A DNA stretch of 64,000 bases, from positions 2,542,001 through 2,606,000 of the forward strand of contig JAVSGI010000005.1 of assembly GCA_032334235.1 (NCBI GenBank), in the 5' to 3' direction. How positions within the stretch are numbered: position 1 is the first letter of the stretch; the number at the start of each line of letters is the position of its first letter. The notes under the pieces were generated by a model that did no database searches, had not been told where the DNA came from, and saw only the letters and a list, made by a program, of their open reading frames with translations. Source of the stretch: Paracoccaceae bacterium Fryx2 (lineage in GTDB: Bacteria > Pseudomonadota > Alphaproteobacteria > Rhodobacterales > Rhodobacteraceae). A program made the translations under genes and the position numbers. Of the stretch, positions 1-9,232 are shown in pieces.

Positions 1-428
1 CCGGCCAGATCGCCCCGCACCTCGGCCCCGCGCAGGTGCAAGAGCGGCCCGGTTTCGCCTGCCGCAACAATGGCTTCCAGCAGCGCGTCGGCATCGCCTT
101 TCGCCGAGATCGCGGTCAGTCCGCAATCGCGTGCCGCCTTGGCCGTGCGATCGCCCACGCACCACGCCCGGGTGATTCGCGCCAGCACGGGGTCGGCGGA
201 TAGTCGCGCAAAAGCGGCAACGCCGGTTTCCGAGGTGAATATCAGCGCGTCCACCGGCGTTTGCGGCAAAGCAGGCGCAAAGTAGCGCGGAACGAGCATC
301 GGCGCGGCGACGCAGCGCAAGCTGTCGCCAAAGCGCGCGCGCAGCGCCGCTGCGAAACGGTCGCCCTGTTCGGCCGGGCGGGTCAGCAGGATCGCGGGCA
401 GGGTCGGGGCCGGGGATTGTCTGGTCAT
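1..428 (-). CDS. hemD: uroporphyrinogen-III synthase, 3' end outside window
   Basis: Probable HemD, which closes hydroxymethylbilane to uroporphyrinogen III in tetrapyrrole synthesis. Translating the minus strand from the ATG at 428 gives an N-terminus [18 protein letters not shown], followed by a region with the family-typical [11 protein letters not shown] and the later [12 protein letters not shown] segment. About 142 residues are inside the window; the stop lies beyond base 1. It is divergent from tsaD with only 46 bases between the two start codons, so the promoters must overlap. The hemD/tsaD pairing is common in alphaproteobacteria. HemD proteins diverge strongly, so the call rests on the conserved segments and this context. 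Confidence 0.8.
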   Translation of the reverse strand, partial: MTRQSPAPTLPAILLTRPAEQGDRFAAALRARFGDSLRCVAAPMLVPRYFAPALPQTPVDALIFTSETGVAAFARLSADPVLARITRAWCVGDRTAKAARDCGLTAISAKGDADALLEAIVAAGETGPLLHLRGAEVRGDLA

Positions 429-474
429 GGTGCAGGTGTTACCTGCGGGCAACCTTTCTGGCAACGGTATGCCC

Positions 475-1554
475 ATGGCGACGCTGACCTTCCTTGGCAT
501 CGAAAGCAGCTGCGACGACACCGCGGCAGCGGTGGTGCGCCATGTGCCGGGGCAGGTGGCGCAGATCCTGTCGTCGGTCGTTGACGGGCAGGCGGCGCTC
601 CATGCCCCCTTTGGCGGCGTGGTGCCCGAGATTGCGGCCCGCGCCCATGCCGAGCGGCTGGATCACTGCATCGAGCGGGCGTTGCTGGAGGCGCAGGTGA
701 CGCTGGCCGATCTGGACGGCGTGGCGGTGACGGCGGGGCCGGGGCTGATCGGCGGCGTGCTGTCGGGGGTGATGTGCGCCAAGGGCCTGTGCGCCGCGAC
801 AGGGCTGCCGCTGGTTGGCGTGAACCATCTGGCCGGGCACGCGCTGACGCCGCGGCTGACCGACGGGTTGACGTTTCCCTATCTGATGCTGCTGGTTTCG
901 GGCGGGCATTGCCAGTTTCTGCTGGTGCGCGGCGCCGAAGATTTTACCCGGCTGGGCGGCTCGATCGACGATGCCCCGGGCGAAGCCTTTGACAAGGTAG
1001 CGAAACTCCTGGGCCTGCCGCAACCCGGCGGCCCTTTTGTCGAAACCGAGGCGCGCGCAGGCGATGCGCGGCGGTTCACCTTGCCCCGCCCGCTGCTGGA
1101 CCGGCCCGGCTGCGACATGTCGTTCTCGGGGCTGAAGACGGCGGTGCTGCGGGCGCGCGATGGTCTGGTGGCCGCACAGGGCGGGCTGACCCGCGCCGAC
1201 CGCGCCGACCTCTGCGCCGGCTTTCAGGAAGCGGTGGCGGCGGTGCTGGGCGAAAAGACCCGCCGCGCGCTGGGTCTGGCGGGGGTGGCGGCCTTTGCCG
1301 TCGCCGGCGGGGTGGCGGCCAACAGCCGGATCCGCGCCGTGCTGGAAGCCGTGTGCGAAAAGGCCGGTGTGCGCTTTCTTGCGCCGCCGCTGGCGCTTTG
1401 CACCGACAATGGCGCAATGATCGCCTGGGCCGGAATCGAGCGGTTCCGGCTTGGCCTGCGCGACGACATGACGCTGGCCGCCCGCCCGCGCTGGCCGCTG
1501 GACAAGACCAGCCCGGCGCTGCTGGGGTTCGGCAAGAAGGGGGCGAAGGCATGA
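475..1554 (+). CDS. tsaD: tRNA N6-adenosine threonylcarbamoyltransferase TsaD
   Basis: TsaD (Gcp/Kae1 family) transfers threonylcarbamoyl to A37 of ANN-decoding tRNAs; TsaE, also in this window at 13726, is a partner of the same reaction. The protein is 359 residues, normal for the family. It begins [16 protein letters not shown], the ASKHA-type phosphate-binding start, and has the metal-binding HLAGH at about residues 118-122. I chose the ATG at 475 because family members start one or two residues before the LGIESSCDD motif; an ATG at 469 is two codons upstream. The stop overlaps the gpsA start by 4 bases, implying co-translation. Confidence 0.95.
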   Translation: MATLTFLGIESSCDDTAAAVVRHVPGQVAQILSSVVDGQAALHAPFGGVVPEIAARAHAERLDHCIERALLEAQVTLADLDGVAVTAGPGLIGGVLSGVMCAKGLCAATGLPLVGVNHLAGHALTPRLTDGLTFPYLMLLVSGGHCQFLLVRGAEDFTRLGGSIDDAPGEAFDKVAKLLGLPQPGGPFVETEARAGDARRFTLPRPLLDRPGCDMSFSGLKTAVLRARDGLVAAQGGLTRADRADLCAGFQEAVAAVLGEKTRRALGLAGVAAFAVAGGVAANSRIRAVLEAVCEKAGVRFLAPPLALCTDNGAMIAWAGIERFRLGLRDDMTLAARPRWPLDKTSPALLGFGKKGAKA

Positions 1555-2477
1555 GCGTGGCCATTCTGGGTTCGGGCGCGTTCGGCACCGCCTTGGCTGT
1601 GGCGCTTGGGCGCGAAGGGCGGGTGACGCTCTGGGGTCGCTCGGCCGCCGGGGCGCGGCTGCCGGGGGTGGTGCTGCCCGACAGCGTGACCGTCACGGCA
1701 GACTTGGCAGCGGTTGAGGCGCAGACCGTGCTGATTGCCGTGCCGACCCAGGCGTTGGGCGGATTTCTGGCCGAACACGCCGCAAGGCTCGACGGGCGGC
1801 GGCTGGTGGCCTGCTGCAAGGGCGTCGACCTCGCGACCGGGCTGGGGCCGACCGGCCTGATTGCCCGCGCCTGCCCGGCGGCGCTGCCCGCGCTGCTGAC
1901 CGGCCCCAGCTTTGCCGCCGACATCGCGCGCGGCCTGCCGACCGCCCTGACGCTGGCCTGCGCCGACGAGGCGGCGGGCGAGGCACTGCAAAGGCGGTTG
2001 TCGACCGGGGTGCTGCGGCTTTACCGCACCACCGATGTAACCGGGGCCGAGATGGGCGGTGCGCTGAAGAACGTGGTCGCCATCGCGGCCGGCGTGGTGA
2101 TCGGTGCGGGACTGGGCGATTCTGCCCGCGCCGCCCTGATGACGCGCGGTTATGCCGAGATGGTCCGCCTTGCGCTGCGCTTCGGGGCGCGGGCGGAAAC
2201 GCTGGCCGGCCTGTCGGGTTTCGGTGATCTGGTGCTGACCTGCACATCCGACCAGTCACGCAACTTCCGCTATGGCCGGGCGCTGGGTGCGGGCCAGCCG
2301 TTCGACACGTCCGTGACGGTCGAGGGCGTGGCCACCGCGAAGGCCGTCTGCGACCTTGCGCAGAAACATGCGATCGACATGCCGGTTGCCATGATGGTTT
2401 CTGCCCTGACCCGTGGCAGGATAGCCCTGCCCGATGCAATCCAGGCCCTGATGTCCCGCCCCCTGAAACAGGAATGA
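1551..2477 (+). CDS. gpsA: NAD(P)-dependent glycerol-3-phosphate dehydrogenase
   Basis: GpsA reduces dihydroxyacetone phosphate to sn-glycerol-3-phosphate for phospholipid synthesis in the cytoplasm. The 308-residue protein opens with the Rossmann motif [10 protein letters not shown] (about residues 7-16). It has the substrate-loop GPSFA and the characteristic [11 protein letters not shown] (catalytic Lys) in mid-protein. It is slightly shorter than typical GpsA (about 330). The ATG overlaps the tsaD stop as ATGA, and the YciI gene follows three bases after its stop, so tsaD-gpsA-yciI-EVE looks like one transcription unit. Confidence 0.95.
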   Translation: MSVAILGSGAFGTALAVALGREGRVTLWGRSAAGARLPGVVLPDSVTVTADLAAVEAQTVLIAVPTQALGGFLAEHAARLDGRRLVACCKGVDLATGLGPTGLIARACPAALPALLTGPSFAADIARGLPTALTLACADEAAGEALQRRLSTGVLRLYRTTDVTGAEMGGALKNVVAIAAGVVIGAGLGDSARAALMTRGYAEMVRLALRFGARAETLAGLSGFGDLVLTCTSDQSRNFRYGRALGAGQPFDTSVTVEGVATAKAVCDLAQKHAIDMPVAMMVSALTRGRIALPDAIQALMSRPLKQE

Positions 2478-2480
2478 ACG

Positions 2481-2753
2481 ATGCGAGTTGCCCTGATCTG
2501 CCAAGACAAGCCTGATGCGCTGCAAATCCGGCTTGATACCCGCGCCGCCCATCTGGCGCATATCGAAAGCTCCGGCGTGGTCGAAATGGCCGGGCCGTTT
2601 CTGGATGCCGAAGGCCGGATGACCGGGTCGCTGGTCATCCTGTCGATTGAAACGCTGGATCAGGCCCGGCAATGGGCCGCCGCCGACCCCTATGCGCTGG
2701 CCGGTCTGTTCGCCTCGGTCACGATCACCGAGTGGAAGAAGGTGATCGGCTGA
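2481..2753 (+). CDS. YciI family protein
   Basis: Small 90-residue protein of the YciI-like family (ferredoxin-like fold, dimeric alpha-beta barrel). The features seen are an ATHL-like N-terminal segment (AAHLAHIESSG), then AGPFLDAEGRMTGSLVI and the ADPYALAGLF stretch near the C-terminus, all typical of YciI. No catalytic role is established for most members. It lies between gpsA and the EVE gene, sharing one base of its TGA with the next ATG, so it is almost certainly co-transcribed. Confidence 0.88.
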   Translation: MRVALICQDKPDALQIRLDTRAAHLAHIESSGVVEMAGPFLDAEGRMTGSLVILSIETLDQARQWAAADPYALAGLFASVTITEWKKVIG

Positions 2754-3172
2754 TGGCCTTCTGGCTGTTCAAGTCCGAACCCGATGTCTGGGGATGGGAT
2801 CACCAGGTCGCCAGGGGCGATGCGGGCGAGGAATGGCACGGCGTGCGCAACTATCAGGCGCGCAACAACATGCGGGCGATGAAGGTTGGCGATCAGGGGT
2901 TCTTCTATCACTCCAACATTGGCAAGGCCGTGGTCGGCATCGTCGAGGTCTGCCGCGAAAGCGCGCCCGACAGCACGACCGACGATCCGCGCTGGGATTG
3001 CGTCTGGGTCCGGGCGGTTCGGCCCTTTGCCCGGCCGGTGACGCTGGATACCTGCAAGGTGCAGCCGGGGCTTGAAAACATGGCGCTGGTGAAGAACACC
3101 CGCCTGTCCGTGCAGCCGGTCACCCCAGAGGAATGGCGAATCGTCTGCGGCCTTGGTGGCGTGGAACCCTGA
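2753..3172 (+). CDS. EVE domain protein
   Basis: 139-residue single-domain EVE protein (PUA-like fold; family members are thought to bind modified bases or RNA). The N-terminal FWLFKSEPDVWGWD and the segment GVRNYQARNNMRAM are the family signatures; an FFYHSN segment follows. It starts on the ATG at 2753, which shares its A with the YciI TGA stop. It is last in the tsaD-gpsA-yciI group. The ligand cannot be read from sequence. Confidence 0.9.
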   Translation: MAFWLFKSEPDVWGWDHQVARGDAGEEWHGVRNYQARNNMRAMKVGDQGFFYHSNIGKAVVGIVEVCRESAPDSTTDDPRWDCVWVRAVRPFARPVTLDTCKVQPGLENMALVKNTRLSVQPVTPEEWRIVCGLGGVEP

Positions 3173-3473
3173 CCCTTGCGCGGCAACTGATGACGGCGCC
3201 AAAGCCGCCAACGGGGGACGTTCGGGTTGCCGGGAAAGGAACGAAGGGCCCCGCACCCCTACGGGACCCTTCATCCACCCCACGCGCTCCCTAGCACCAC
3301 ACGTGTTCTGAAAAGGTCCCGGGCTTCTGCCCAAGGCTGAACACTACCCCGAATCCGGGCCCGCACCAACGGCAATGCCGTGAAGAATTGATTCCATTCG
3401 GCTCAAAATCTTTAAGGGCCCGGAAAGGAAGCCCGCGCCACCGGCGCGGGCGTGCGGCAACCCGTTGGCAGGA
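3173..3473. other. 301-base non-coding gap with inverted repeats
   Basis: No credible reading frame was seen between the plus-strand EVE gene and the minus-strand DUF2853 gene, which converge here. Three potential hairpins are visible: 3243-3272 (GAAGGGCCCCG pairing with CGGGACCCTTC, one mismatch), 3303-3344 (outer stem GTGTTC/GAACAC, inner GGGC/GCCC) and 3431-3451 (9-bp perfect stem). The last is the probable terminator of the DUF2853 gene. The first two could end the EVE operon or belong to a small RNA. Confidence 0.5.
3431..3451 (-). terminator. probable intrinsic terminator of DUF2853 gene
   Basis: Perfect 9-bp stem GCCCGCGCC / GGCGCGGGC with a 3-base loop lies 22 bases past the stop of the minus-strand DUF2853 gene. 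Read on the minus strand it is followed by a short T-containing run (TTCCTTTCC). Confidence 0.6.
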
Positions 3474-3815
3474 TCAGCCGTAAACCGCTTCCTTGCCGAA
3501 ATGCCGGACCAGCATGTAATAGACCACCGCGCGGAACTTGGAACGGTTTGACCTGCCATAGGTTTCGATCACCGCCTGAATGCCGTCCATCAGCGCCGGT
3601 GAATCCGCCAGCCCCAGTTTCTTCATCAGGAAATTCTGCTTGATGGTTTCCAGCTCGCCGGCGTCCGTGCCGGCAACGGTAGAGGAATCGTCGCTGTAGA
3701 TTGCCGGGCCGCAACCGATGGTGACCTTGGTCAGCAGCGCCATGTCGGCAACGATGCCGCATTTCGTCTTCAGGTCTTCGGCATATCTGGCGATCAGATC
3801 GTCTCTCTTGCTCAT
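3474..3815 (-). CDS. DUF2853 family protein
   Basis: 113-residue protein matching the small DUF2853 family of alphaproteobacteria. It starts MSKRDDLIARYAEDLKTKCG, has LLTKVTIGCGPAIYSDD in the middle, and ends with FRAVVYYMLVRHFGKEAVYG. Function is unknown. The ATG at 3815 was chosen because the family starts at MSK; in-frame upstream codons extend to 3899 but are not family-like. It is monocistronic, with its own terminator-like hairpin downstream and a 121-base gap from the methyltransferase gene. Confidence 0.85.
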   Translation of the reverse strand: MSKRDDLIARYAEDLKTKCGIVADMALLTKVTIGCGPAIYSDDSSTVAGTDAGELETIKQNFLMKKLGLADSPALMDGIQAVIETYGRSNRSKFRAVVYYMLVRHFGKEAVYG

Positions 3816-3936
3816 GTGGCATGTCCTCGTCCCGTTGGTCCGGCATGGCCCATGCCTGCCGATTGGACGAAAGCTTAGGCGAAAGGAAAGGGCCGACAAA
3901 GGAAAATGTCGGCCGCGCTTTCCGGCTTACGCAGGG

Positions 3937-4500
3937 TCAGGCACGGCTCAGGCGGACCGCCCACTGGTTGGCCAGCAGCTTCAGGCTGGCCTTTGCGCCC
4001 AATGCGGCAACGGCCTTTTCCACCGCGTGTTTCACCGGCGCACCGCTGGCTTCGGCCTGCCAGCTGAAATCGTCACCCGCGATGATGCCGTTCGGTTTCA
4101 CCTTCTTGAGGCAAAGCGCGATATCGTCCGAGATGAAGGGATCGTTGTGATTGCCGTCGATATAGACCCAGTCCAGCGACCCATCGGGCAGCGCGTTCAT
4201 GGCGTCAGCCGAGGTGGCGCGGTGAATCTTCACCACCGGATTGCCCGCGAACAGCGCAACGACCGCCTGATACTTCTCTTCCATCAGGTGTTCGTTCTTC
4301 TTGCGGCCGAAACCGGTATTGCCGAACTCCGGCATATACATCCAGGGGTCGATCAGGTGCAGTTCGGCGGGCTGGCAGATTTCCAGAATGCGCTGGCTGA
4401 AATTGCCTTCCCAGACGCCGATTTCTGCAACCACGCCGCCCTTGGGCAGGCTTTCCAGCAGCTTGCCCCGAACCTGTTCCCGTTTGCTGTTCTGTTCCAT
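3937..4500 (-). CDS. class I SAM-dependent methyltransferase
   Basis: 187-residue Rossmann-fold methyltransferase of the Methyltransf_24 type. Motif I is VVAEIGVWEGNFSQ (about residues 23-36), followed by LHLIDPWMY (acidic residue for the SAM ribose), DWVYIDGNH, and a DDFSW segment. The substrate is unknown. The ATG at 4500 is preferred over an upstream in-frame start because the MEQNSKREQ start leaves a normal helix before motif I. It is separated from ahcY, which recycles the SAH product of such enzymes, by the terminator-like hairpin at 4624-4647. Confidence 0.8.
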   Translation of the reverse strand: MEQNSKREQVRGKLLESLPKGGVVAEIGVWEGNFSQRILEICQPAELHLIDPWMYMPEFGNTGFGRKKNEHLMEEKYQAVVALFAGNPVVKIHRATSADAMNALPDGSLDWVYIDGNHNDPFISDDIALCLKKVKPNGIIAGDDFSWQAEASGAPVKHAVEKAVAALGAKASLKLLANQWAVRLSRA

Positions 4501-4623
4501 CCCGCCTCGCTGCCCCTTGTGCCGGGTGTTTGCTTCGGTGCGGCGATGATAGGCAGGGATGGCCGTGCTGGCAAAGGGTGTCTGGCGGTGCCCCGCCCGG
4601 CGTTGCACAAGCGCCGCAAGCAT

Positions 4624-4647
4624 GGGGCCGGGCTTGCACCCGGCCCC
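4624..4647 (-). terminator. hairpin downstream of ahcY
   Basis: Perfect 9-bp inverted repeat GGGGCCGGG / CCCGGCCCC with a 6-base loop begins seven bases past the ahcY stop. There is no T-run after it on the minus strand, so it may be a weak terminator or an mRNA 3'-end stabiliser. Confidence 0.5.
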
Positions 4648-4654
4648 GCGCGCC

Positions 4655-6049
<1,395 letters not shown>

Positions 6050-6155
6050 GAGCCGCGCTCCTTTTCAATGTGATTGCGCGGCAGATAGCATTTGTTGCGG
6101 GTCTCGACAACGCAGGGCTTCACTGTCTAGGGTCGGGCCGCAGAAAGAGGCCCCG

Positions 6156-6752
6156 ATGAAACAACCCCGCGCCTGGCAACGGATGCTTTCGGGCCGCAGG
6201 CTGGACCTGCTGGACCCGACCCCGGTCGATATCGAGATCGAGGACATCGCGCATGGCCTGGCCTTCGTCGCGCGGTGGAACGGGCAGACCTTTGGCGACT
6301 GGCCCTATTCGGTTGCGGAACACTCGCTGCTGGTCGAAGAGATCTTTTCCCGCATGAACCCCGGGCAGCCCGCGAAATGGCGGCTGGCGGCGCTGCTGCA
6401 CGACGCGCCCGAATACGTCATCGGCGACATGATCAGCCCGGTGAAATCGGCCGTCGGCCCGGCCTATGGCGAACTGGATGCCCGGCTTTCGGCTGCGGTT
6501 CATATTCGCTTCGGCCTGCCCGCGCTGCTGCCGCCCGCCGTGAAGAAGGCCGTCAAGGCGGCAGACCGGGTATCGGCCTGGCTGGAGGCCGTGCAGATTG
6601 CAGGCTTCACCAGAACAGAGGCAGACAAGCTGTTCGGGCGGCAGAATGCGATATTGCTGACGGGGCTGGAAATCCGGCTGCGCCCACCTGTCGTGGTGCG
6701 CGCAGCCTATGTTGCCCGCCATTCGGCGCTGCTGTCAGACTGCATCCCCTAG
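6156..6752 (+). CDS. HD domain phosphohydrolase, YfbR-like
   Basis: 198-residue HD-superfamily protein resembling YfbR-type 5'-deoxynucleotidases. The metal-binding set is visible: SVAEHSLLVEEI (first His), LLHDAPEYVIGD (HD dyad) and VKAADRVSAWLEA (distal Asp). It starts on the ATG at 6156 preceded by AAAGAGG. It is monocistronic; its 3' neighbour is the tail of the broken hvrA gene on the other strand. The substrate, probably a nucleotide, is inferred from family only. Confidence 0.85.
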   Translation: MKQPRAWQRMLSGRRLDLLDPTPVDIEIEDIAHGLAFVARWNGQTFGDWPYSVAEHSLLVEEIFSRMNPGQPAKWRLAALLHDAPEYVIGDMISPVKSAVGPAYGELDARLSAAVHIRFGLPALLPPAVKKAVKAADRVSAWLEAVQIAGFTRTEADKLFGRQNAILLTGLEIRLRPPVVVRAAYVARHSALLSDCIP

Positions 6753-6877
6753 CCGATGCAGGTTGCCCTGCCTTTGGGCGACCGCAATTGCCGTTCATGA
6801 CCCGGGACTGCAATCAGCATCAAGGCCGGGTCGGCCTGAAGATAACCCTCGGGTTCGCCGGAATACCATCACGGCCA

Positions 6878-6893
6878 ATACCGGAACCGGTAT
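6878..6893 (-). terminator. inverted repeat just past the hvrA stop
   Basis: ATACCGG-AA-CCGGTAT is a perfect 7-bp inverted repeat five bases beyond the original hvrA TGA (6899-6901, minus strand). It could be a short terminator. The rest of 6753-6898 shows nothing I can name. Confidence 0.35.
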
Positions 6894-6898
6894 CCCCG

Positions 6899-7008
6899 TC
6901 AGACTGCCAGATCGTCGGCGGCTTTGCCGGCCTTCATGGCAGCCTCGAACCAGCGCGGCCTGCGCCCGCGGCCCGACCAGGTATCCGAAGGATTCTCCGG
7001 GTTGGCAT
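6899..7008 (-). pseudogene. hvrA: hvrA, 3' fragment (H-NS-type DNA-binding domain)
   Basis: On the minus strand this stretch encodes the C-terminal DNA-binding module of an H-NS/HvrA-type protein. It includes NPENPSDTWSGRGRRPRWF and ends in ADDLAV and TGA at 6899. The segment has no start codon or leader of its own because the IS element at 7009-8898 separates it from the N-terminal half. Joining it to the fragment at 8899-9109 with the TGGCAT duplication counted once gives a continuous frame (KYA then NPENP) of 104 residues. R. capsulatus HvrA regulates photosystem genes and lies beside regA, as here. Confidence 0.9.
7003..7008. repeat. target site duplication, left copy
   Basis: TGGCAT immediately left of the IS terminal repeat; the identical hexamer lies at 8899-8904 on the other side. 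A 5-6 bp duplication is normal for IS1634-type elements. Confidence 0.9.
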
Positions 7009-8898
7009 CCCAAGTTCGACAGCTGCGGGGCGGTTTTTGGTAGTTTTGGAATCGTCAGGATAGGAAAATCAAGTGGTTAGCTCGCCCCAAGATGGCTTTT
7101 GCAACGTATCTGTAGTTACACGCCCTAGCGATAAATTCCCTTTATTTTCAGCGGTTTTTCCTCTATTCTGCATTCCATGTTTACGCGCGTCACAGAGTCC
7201 GGCGGTCGCCGCTACCTGCAGATTGTCGAGTCGTTCCGCAACGATGCGGGCAAGTCGCGGCTGCGCGTCGTGGCCAATCTCGGTCGGCTGGATGCGTTCA
7301 AACTGGGACAGCTCGATGCCCTCATCAACGGGCTGAACCGTGCAGCCGGGCGCGCTGAAAATACGGCGTCGGATGTCATCTACGATGCCTCCCTCGGCTA
7401 CGGCGACGTCTTCGCCCTTCACGAGCTTTGGAAGGATCTCGGCTTTGATCGCGCCCTGCAGCGCGCCCTGCGATCCGGGCGCAGGGAGATCGACGCTGAG
7501 GCCCTGATCCGCGCCATGGTGTTCAATCGGCTCTGCGCCCCGGACAGCAAGCTCGGGTGCCTGCGCTGGCTCGAAACCGTGGCAATGCCCGCGATGCCAC
7601 AGGGCGTCACCCACCAGCATCTGCTGCGTGCCATGGATGCGCTGATGGACCATGCCGAGACTGTCGAGGGCGCGCTCGCCCGTCAGATCAGGCCCCTCGT
7701 GGATCATGATCTGGCCATTGTCTTCTATGATCTGACCACCGTGCGCATCCACGGGGAGGGGAGGGTCGACGACGATCTGCGCGCCTTTGGCATGAACAAG
7801 GAAACCGGCGGCATCGCCCGCCAGTTCGTCCTCGGCGTCGTGCAGACCGCCGAGGGCCTGCCTCTGATGCATACGGTCCACCCCGGCAATGTGGCTGAAA
7901 CCAAGACGTTGCAGGCCATGCTCAAAACCGTGCTGCAGCGTTTCCCCATCCAGCGTATCATCTTGGTGGCGGACCGTGGCCTGCTGAGCCTCGACAACAT
8001 CGGTGAGCTCACCGCCATGGCCGATCATGGTGGCCGCAAGCTCGAGTTCATCTTGGCCGTGCCGGCCCGCCGCTATGGGGAACTCGTCGAGACCTTCCGT
8101 GGGTTGGCTTTCGTGGAGGGTCTTGCCGAGGCTGCCTTTGCTGGCAACCGGCTCATCGTGGCTCAGGATCCCGACCGGGCAGCGCTGCAATCGGCCAAGC
8201 GGCGGGAGCGGATAGCGGAGCTGGAAACCATGGCCGACAAGCTGGTGACACGGCTGGATGCACAGGACGCCGGCGAGACCGCCCGCGGTCGCCGCGCCTC
8301 CGACCGGGGCGCCTACAGCCGCTTCACCCGCGCCGTGGCAGAGGCCGAGCTGACCCGCTTCATCAAGGCCGACTATACCGCAGACCGCTTCAGCTGGGCC
8401 GTGGACGAGGATGCCATCACCCAGGCAGAGCTCTTCGATGGCAAGCTGGCGCTTCTGACCAACGCTCCCGACCTCACGCCCGCGGAGGCAGTCACCCGCT
8501 ATAAGAGCCTGGCCGATATCGAACGCGGCTTCCGCGTCCTGAAATCCGATATCGAGATCGCGCCGGTTCATCATCGCCTGCCAGACCGCATCCGCGCCCA
8601 TGCCTTGATCTGCTTTCTCGCCCTCGTGCTCTACCGCGTCATGCGCATGCGCCTGAAGGCCAAGGGACACGCCGGCAGCCCTCGCACGGCGCTCGACCTG
8701 CTGGCTCGCATCCACAGGCATCAAGCCCGTATCGCGGAAAAAACGTTCCAAGGAACCACCACGCCAACCCCGGCGCAACTCGAGCTTTTTGATGCCCTGA
8801 GCCTGCCAAAACCCGCCCGATAGGGCCCCGTAGTTACATTTTTGGCTATTACGCCATAATAATATCAATCACTTACGCGTTTAACTGTCGAACTTGGG
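7009..8898. mobile_element. IS1634-family insertion sequence, inserted in hvrA
   Basis: 1890-bp element bounded by 14-bp perfect terminal inverted repeats, CCCAAGTTCGACAG at 7009-7022 and its complement at 8885-8898, and flanked by TGGCAT duplications. It carries one transposase gene in plus orientation. Removing the element and one TGGCAT copy restores the hvrA frame exactly, so both ends are firmly set. The intact transposase frame and clean ends suggest a recent insertion. Inside, a 9-bp direct repeat GTAGTTACA (7112-7120 and 8830-8838) flanks the transposase gene. Confidence 0.93.
7177..8823 (+). CDS. IS1634 family transposase (DDE, IS4 superfamily)
   Basis: 548-residue transposase that appears complete. 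The RNase-H-like DDE core is visible. The first Asp is in IVFYDLTTVRIHG (about residue 187) and the second in IILVADRGLLSLDN. The catalytic Glu is in the family signature DIERGFRVLKSDIEIAPVHH, which is the Y-(2)-R-(3)-E-(6)-K-like motif of the IS4 superfamily. The N-terminus (RRYLQIVESFRND, then RVVANLGRLD) is typical of IS1634 members. The gene lies wholly inside the element, with 168 bases of left-end DNA before its ATG. Confidence 0.93.
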   Translation: MFTRVTESGGRRYLQIVESFRNDAGKSRLRVVANLGRLDAFKLGQLDALINGLNRAAGRAENTASDVIYDASLGYGDVFALHELWKDLGFDRALQRALRSGRREIDAEALIRAMVFNRLCAPDSKLGCLRWLETVAMPAMPQGVTHQHLLRAMDALMDHAETVEGALARQIRPLVDHDLAIVFYDLTTVRIHGEGRVDDDLRAFGMNKETGGIARQFVLGVVQTAEGLPLMHTVHPGNVAETKTLQAMLKTVLQRFPIQRIILVADRGLLSLDNIGELTAMADHGGRKLEFILAVPARRYGELVETFRGLAFVEGLAEAAFAGNRLIVAQDPDRAALQSAKRRERIAELETMADKLVTRLDAQDAGETARGRRASDRGAYSRFTRAVAEAELTRFIKADYTADRFSWAVDEDAITQAELFDGKLALLTNAPDLTPAEAVTRYKSLADIERGFRVLKSDIEIAPVHHRLPDRIRAHALICFLALVLYRVMRMRLKAKGHAGSPRTALDLLARIHRHQARIAEKTFQGTTTPTPAQLELFDALSLPKPAR

Positions 8899-9109
8899 TG
8901 GCATACTTCGCGGCTGCCGGGGCGCGTTTGCGCGACGGCGCAACGCCCGTCAGTTCCGAAAGCGAGAAACCCATCTCGCGGGCCCGCTCCTCAAGATCCG
9001 CGAGGGCGTCTTTTTTCTTTCGGTCTTCATAGGATGCAATTGCCTTTGCAACCTGCACCTGAAGGTCTTTCAGTTCCTTCAGCGTCAGCGCGTTCAAGTT
9101 CTTGTCCAC
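8873..9109 (-). pseudogene. hvrA: hvrA, 5' fragment (H-NS/HvrA oligomerisation domain)
   Basis: The N-terminal 70 residues of an HvrA-like H-NS protein begin at the ATG at 9109 (MDKNLNALTLKELKDLQVQ). A charged helical region (YEDRKKKDALADLEERARE) and the linker GVAPSRKRAPAAAKYA follow. True hvrA sequence ends at 8899; the frame then runs eight codons into the IS end (TQVRQLNA) and stops at 8873. Any product would keep the oligomerisation part but lack the DNA-binding module, so it might act as a dominant-negative or be inert. Position downstream of regA matches R. capsulatus hvrA. Confidence 0.92.
8899..8904. repeat. target site duplication, right copy
   Basis: TGGCAT immediately after the right terminal repeat of the IS, identical to 7003-7008. 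Confidence 0.9.
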
Positions 9110-9182
9110 GAGTCTATCCTTGTATCATCCCCATATCAATTTAATCCAACTCGCGGATAAACTCAAGATAGCCTGAATACCC

Positions 9183-9208
9183 AAAAGGGCCCCGGAATAC
9201 CGGAGCCC
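9183..9208 (-). terminator. intrinsic terminator after regA
   Basis: On the minus strand GGGCTCCGG-TATT-CCGGGGCCC is followed by TTTT: a 9-bp stem with one G-T pair, a 4-base loop and a T-run. It lies 25 bases past the regA stop, so senC-regA probably ends here and hvrA needed its own promoter in 9110-9182. Confidence 0.75.
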
Positions 9209-9232
9209 TCGATTGGCGAAATCACGCTTACT

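Noticed and set aside
3173-3473. SRP RNA or tmRNA gene
   Set aside because: No GGAAGGAAGCAGCC-type SRP core and no tmRNA tag or acceptor sequence found on either strand.
6050-6155. SAH or SAM/SAH riboswitch before ahcY
   Set aside because: The leader is short and the conserved core sequence of these riboswitches was not seen.
7111-8838. Inner GTAGTTACA repeats as the IS termini
   Set aside because: No target duplication flanks them, while the 7009/8898 ends have TGGCAT duplications and restore the hvrA frame.
7069-8868. Long open frame on the minus strand across the IS element
   Set aside because: It is antisense to the clear DDE transposase, has no family-like sequence, and results from high GC content.
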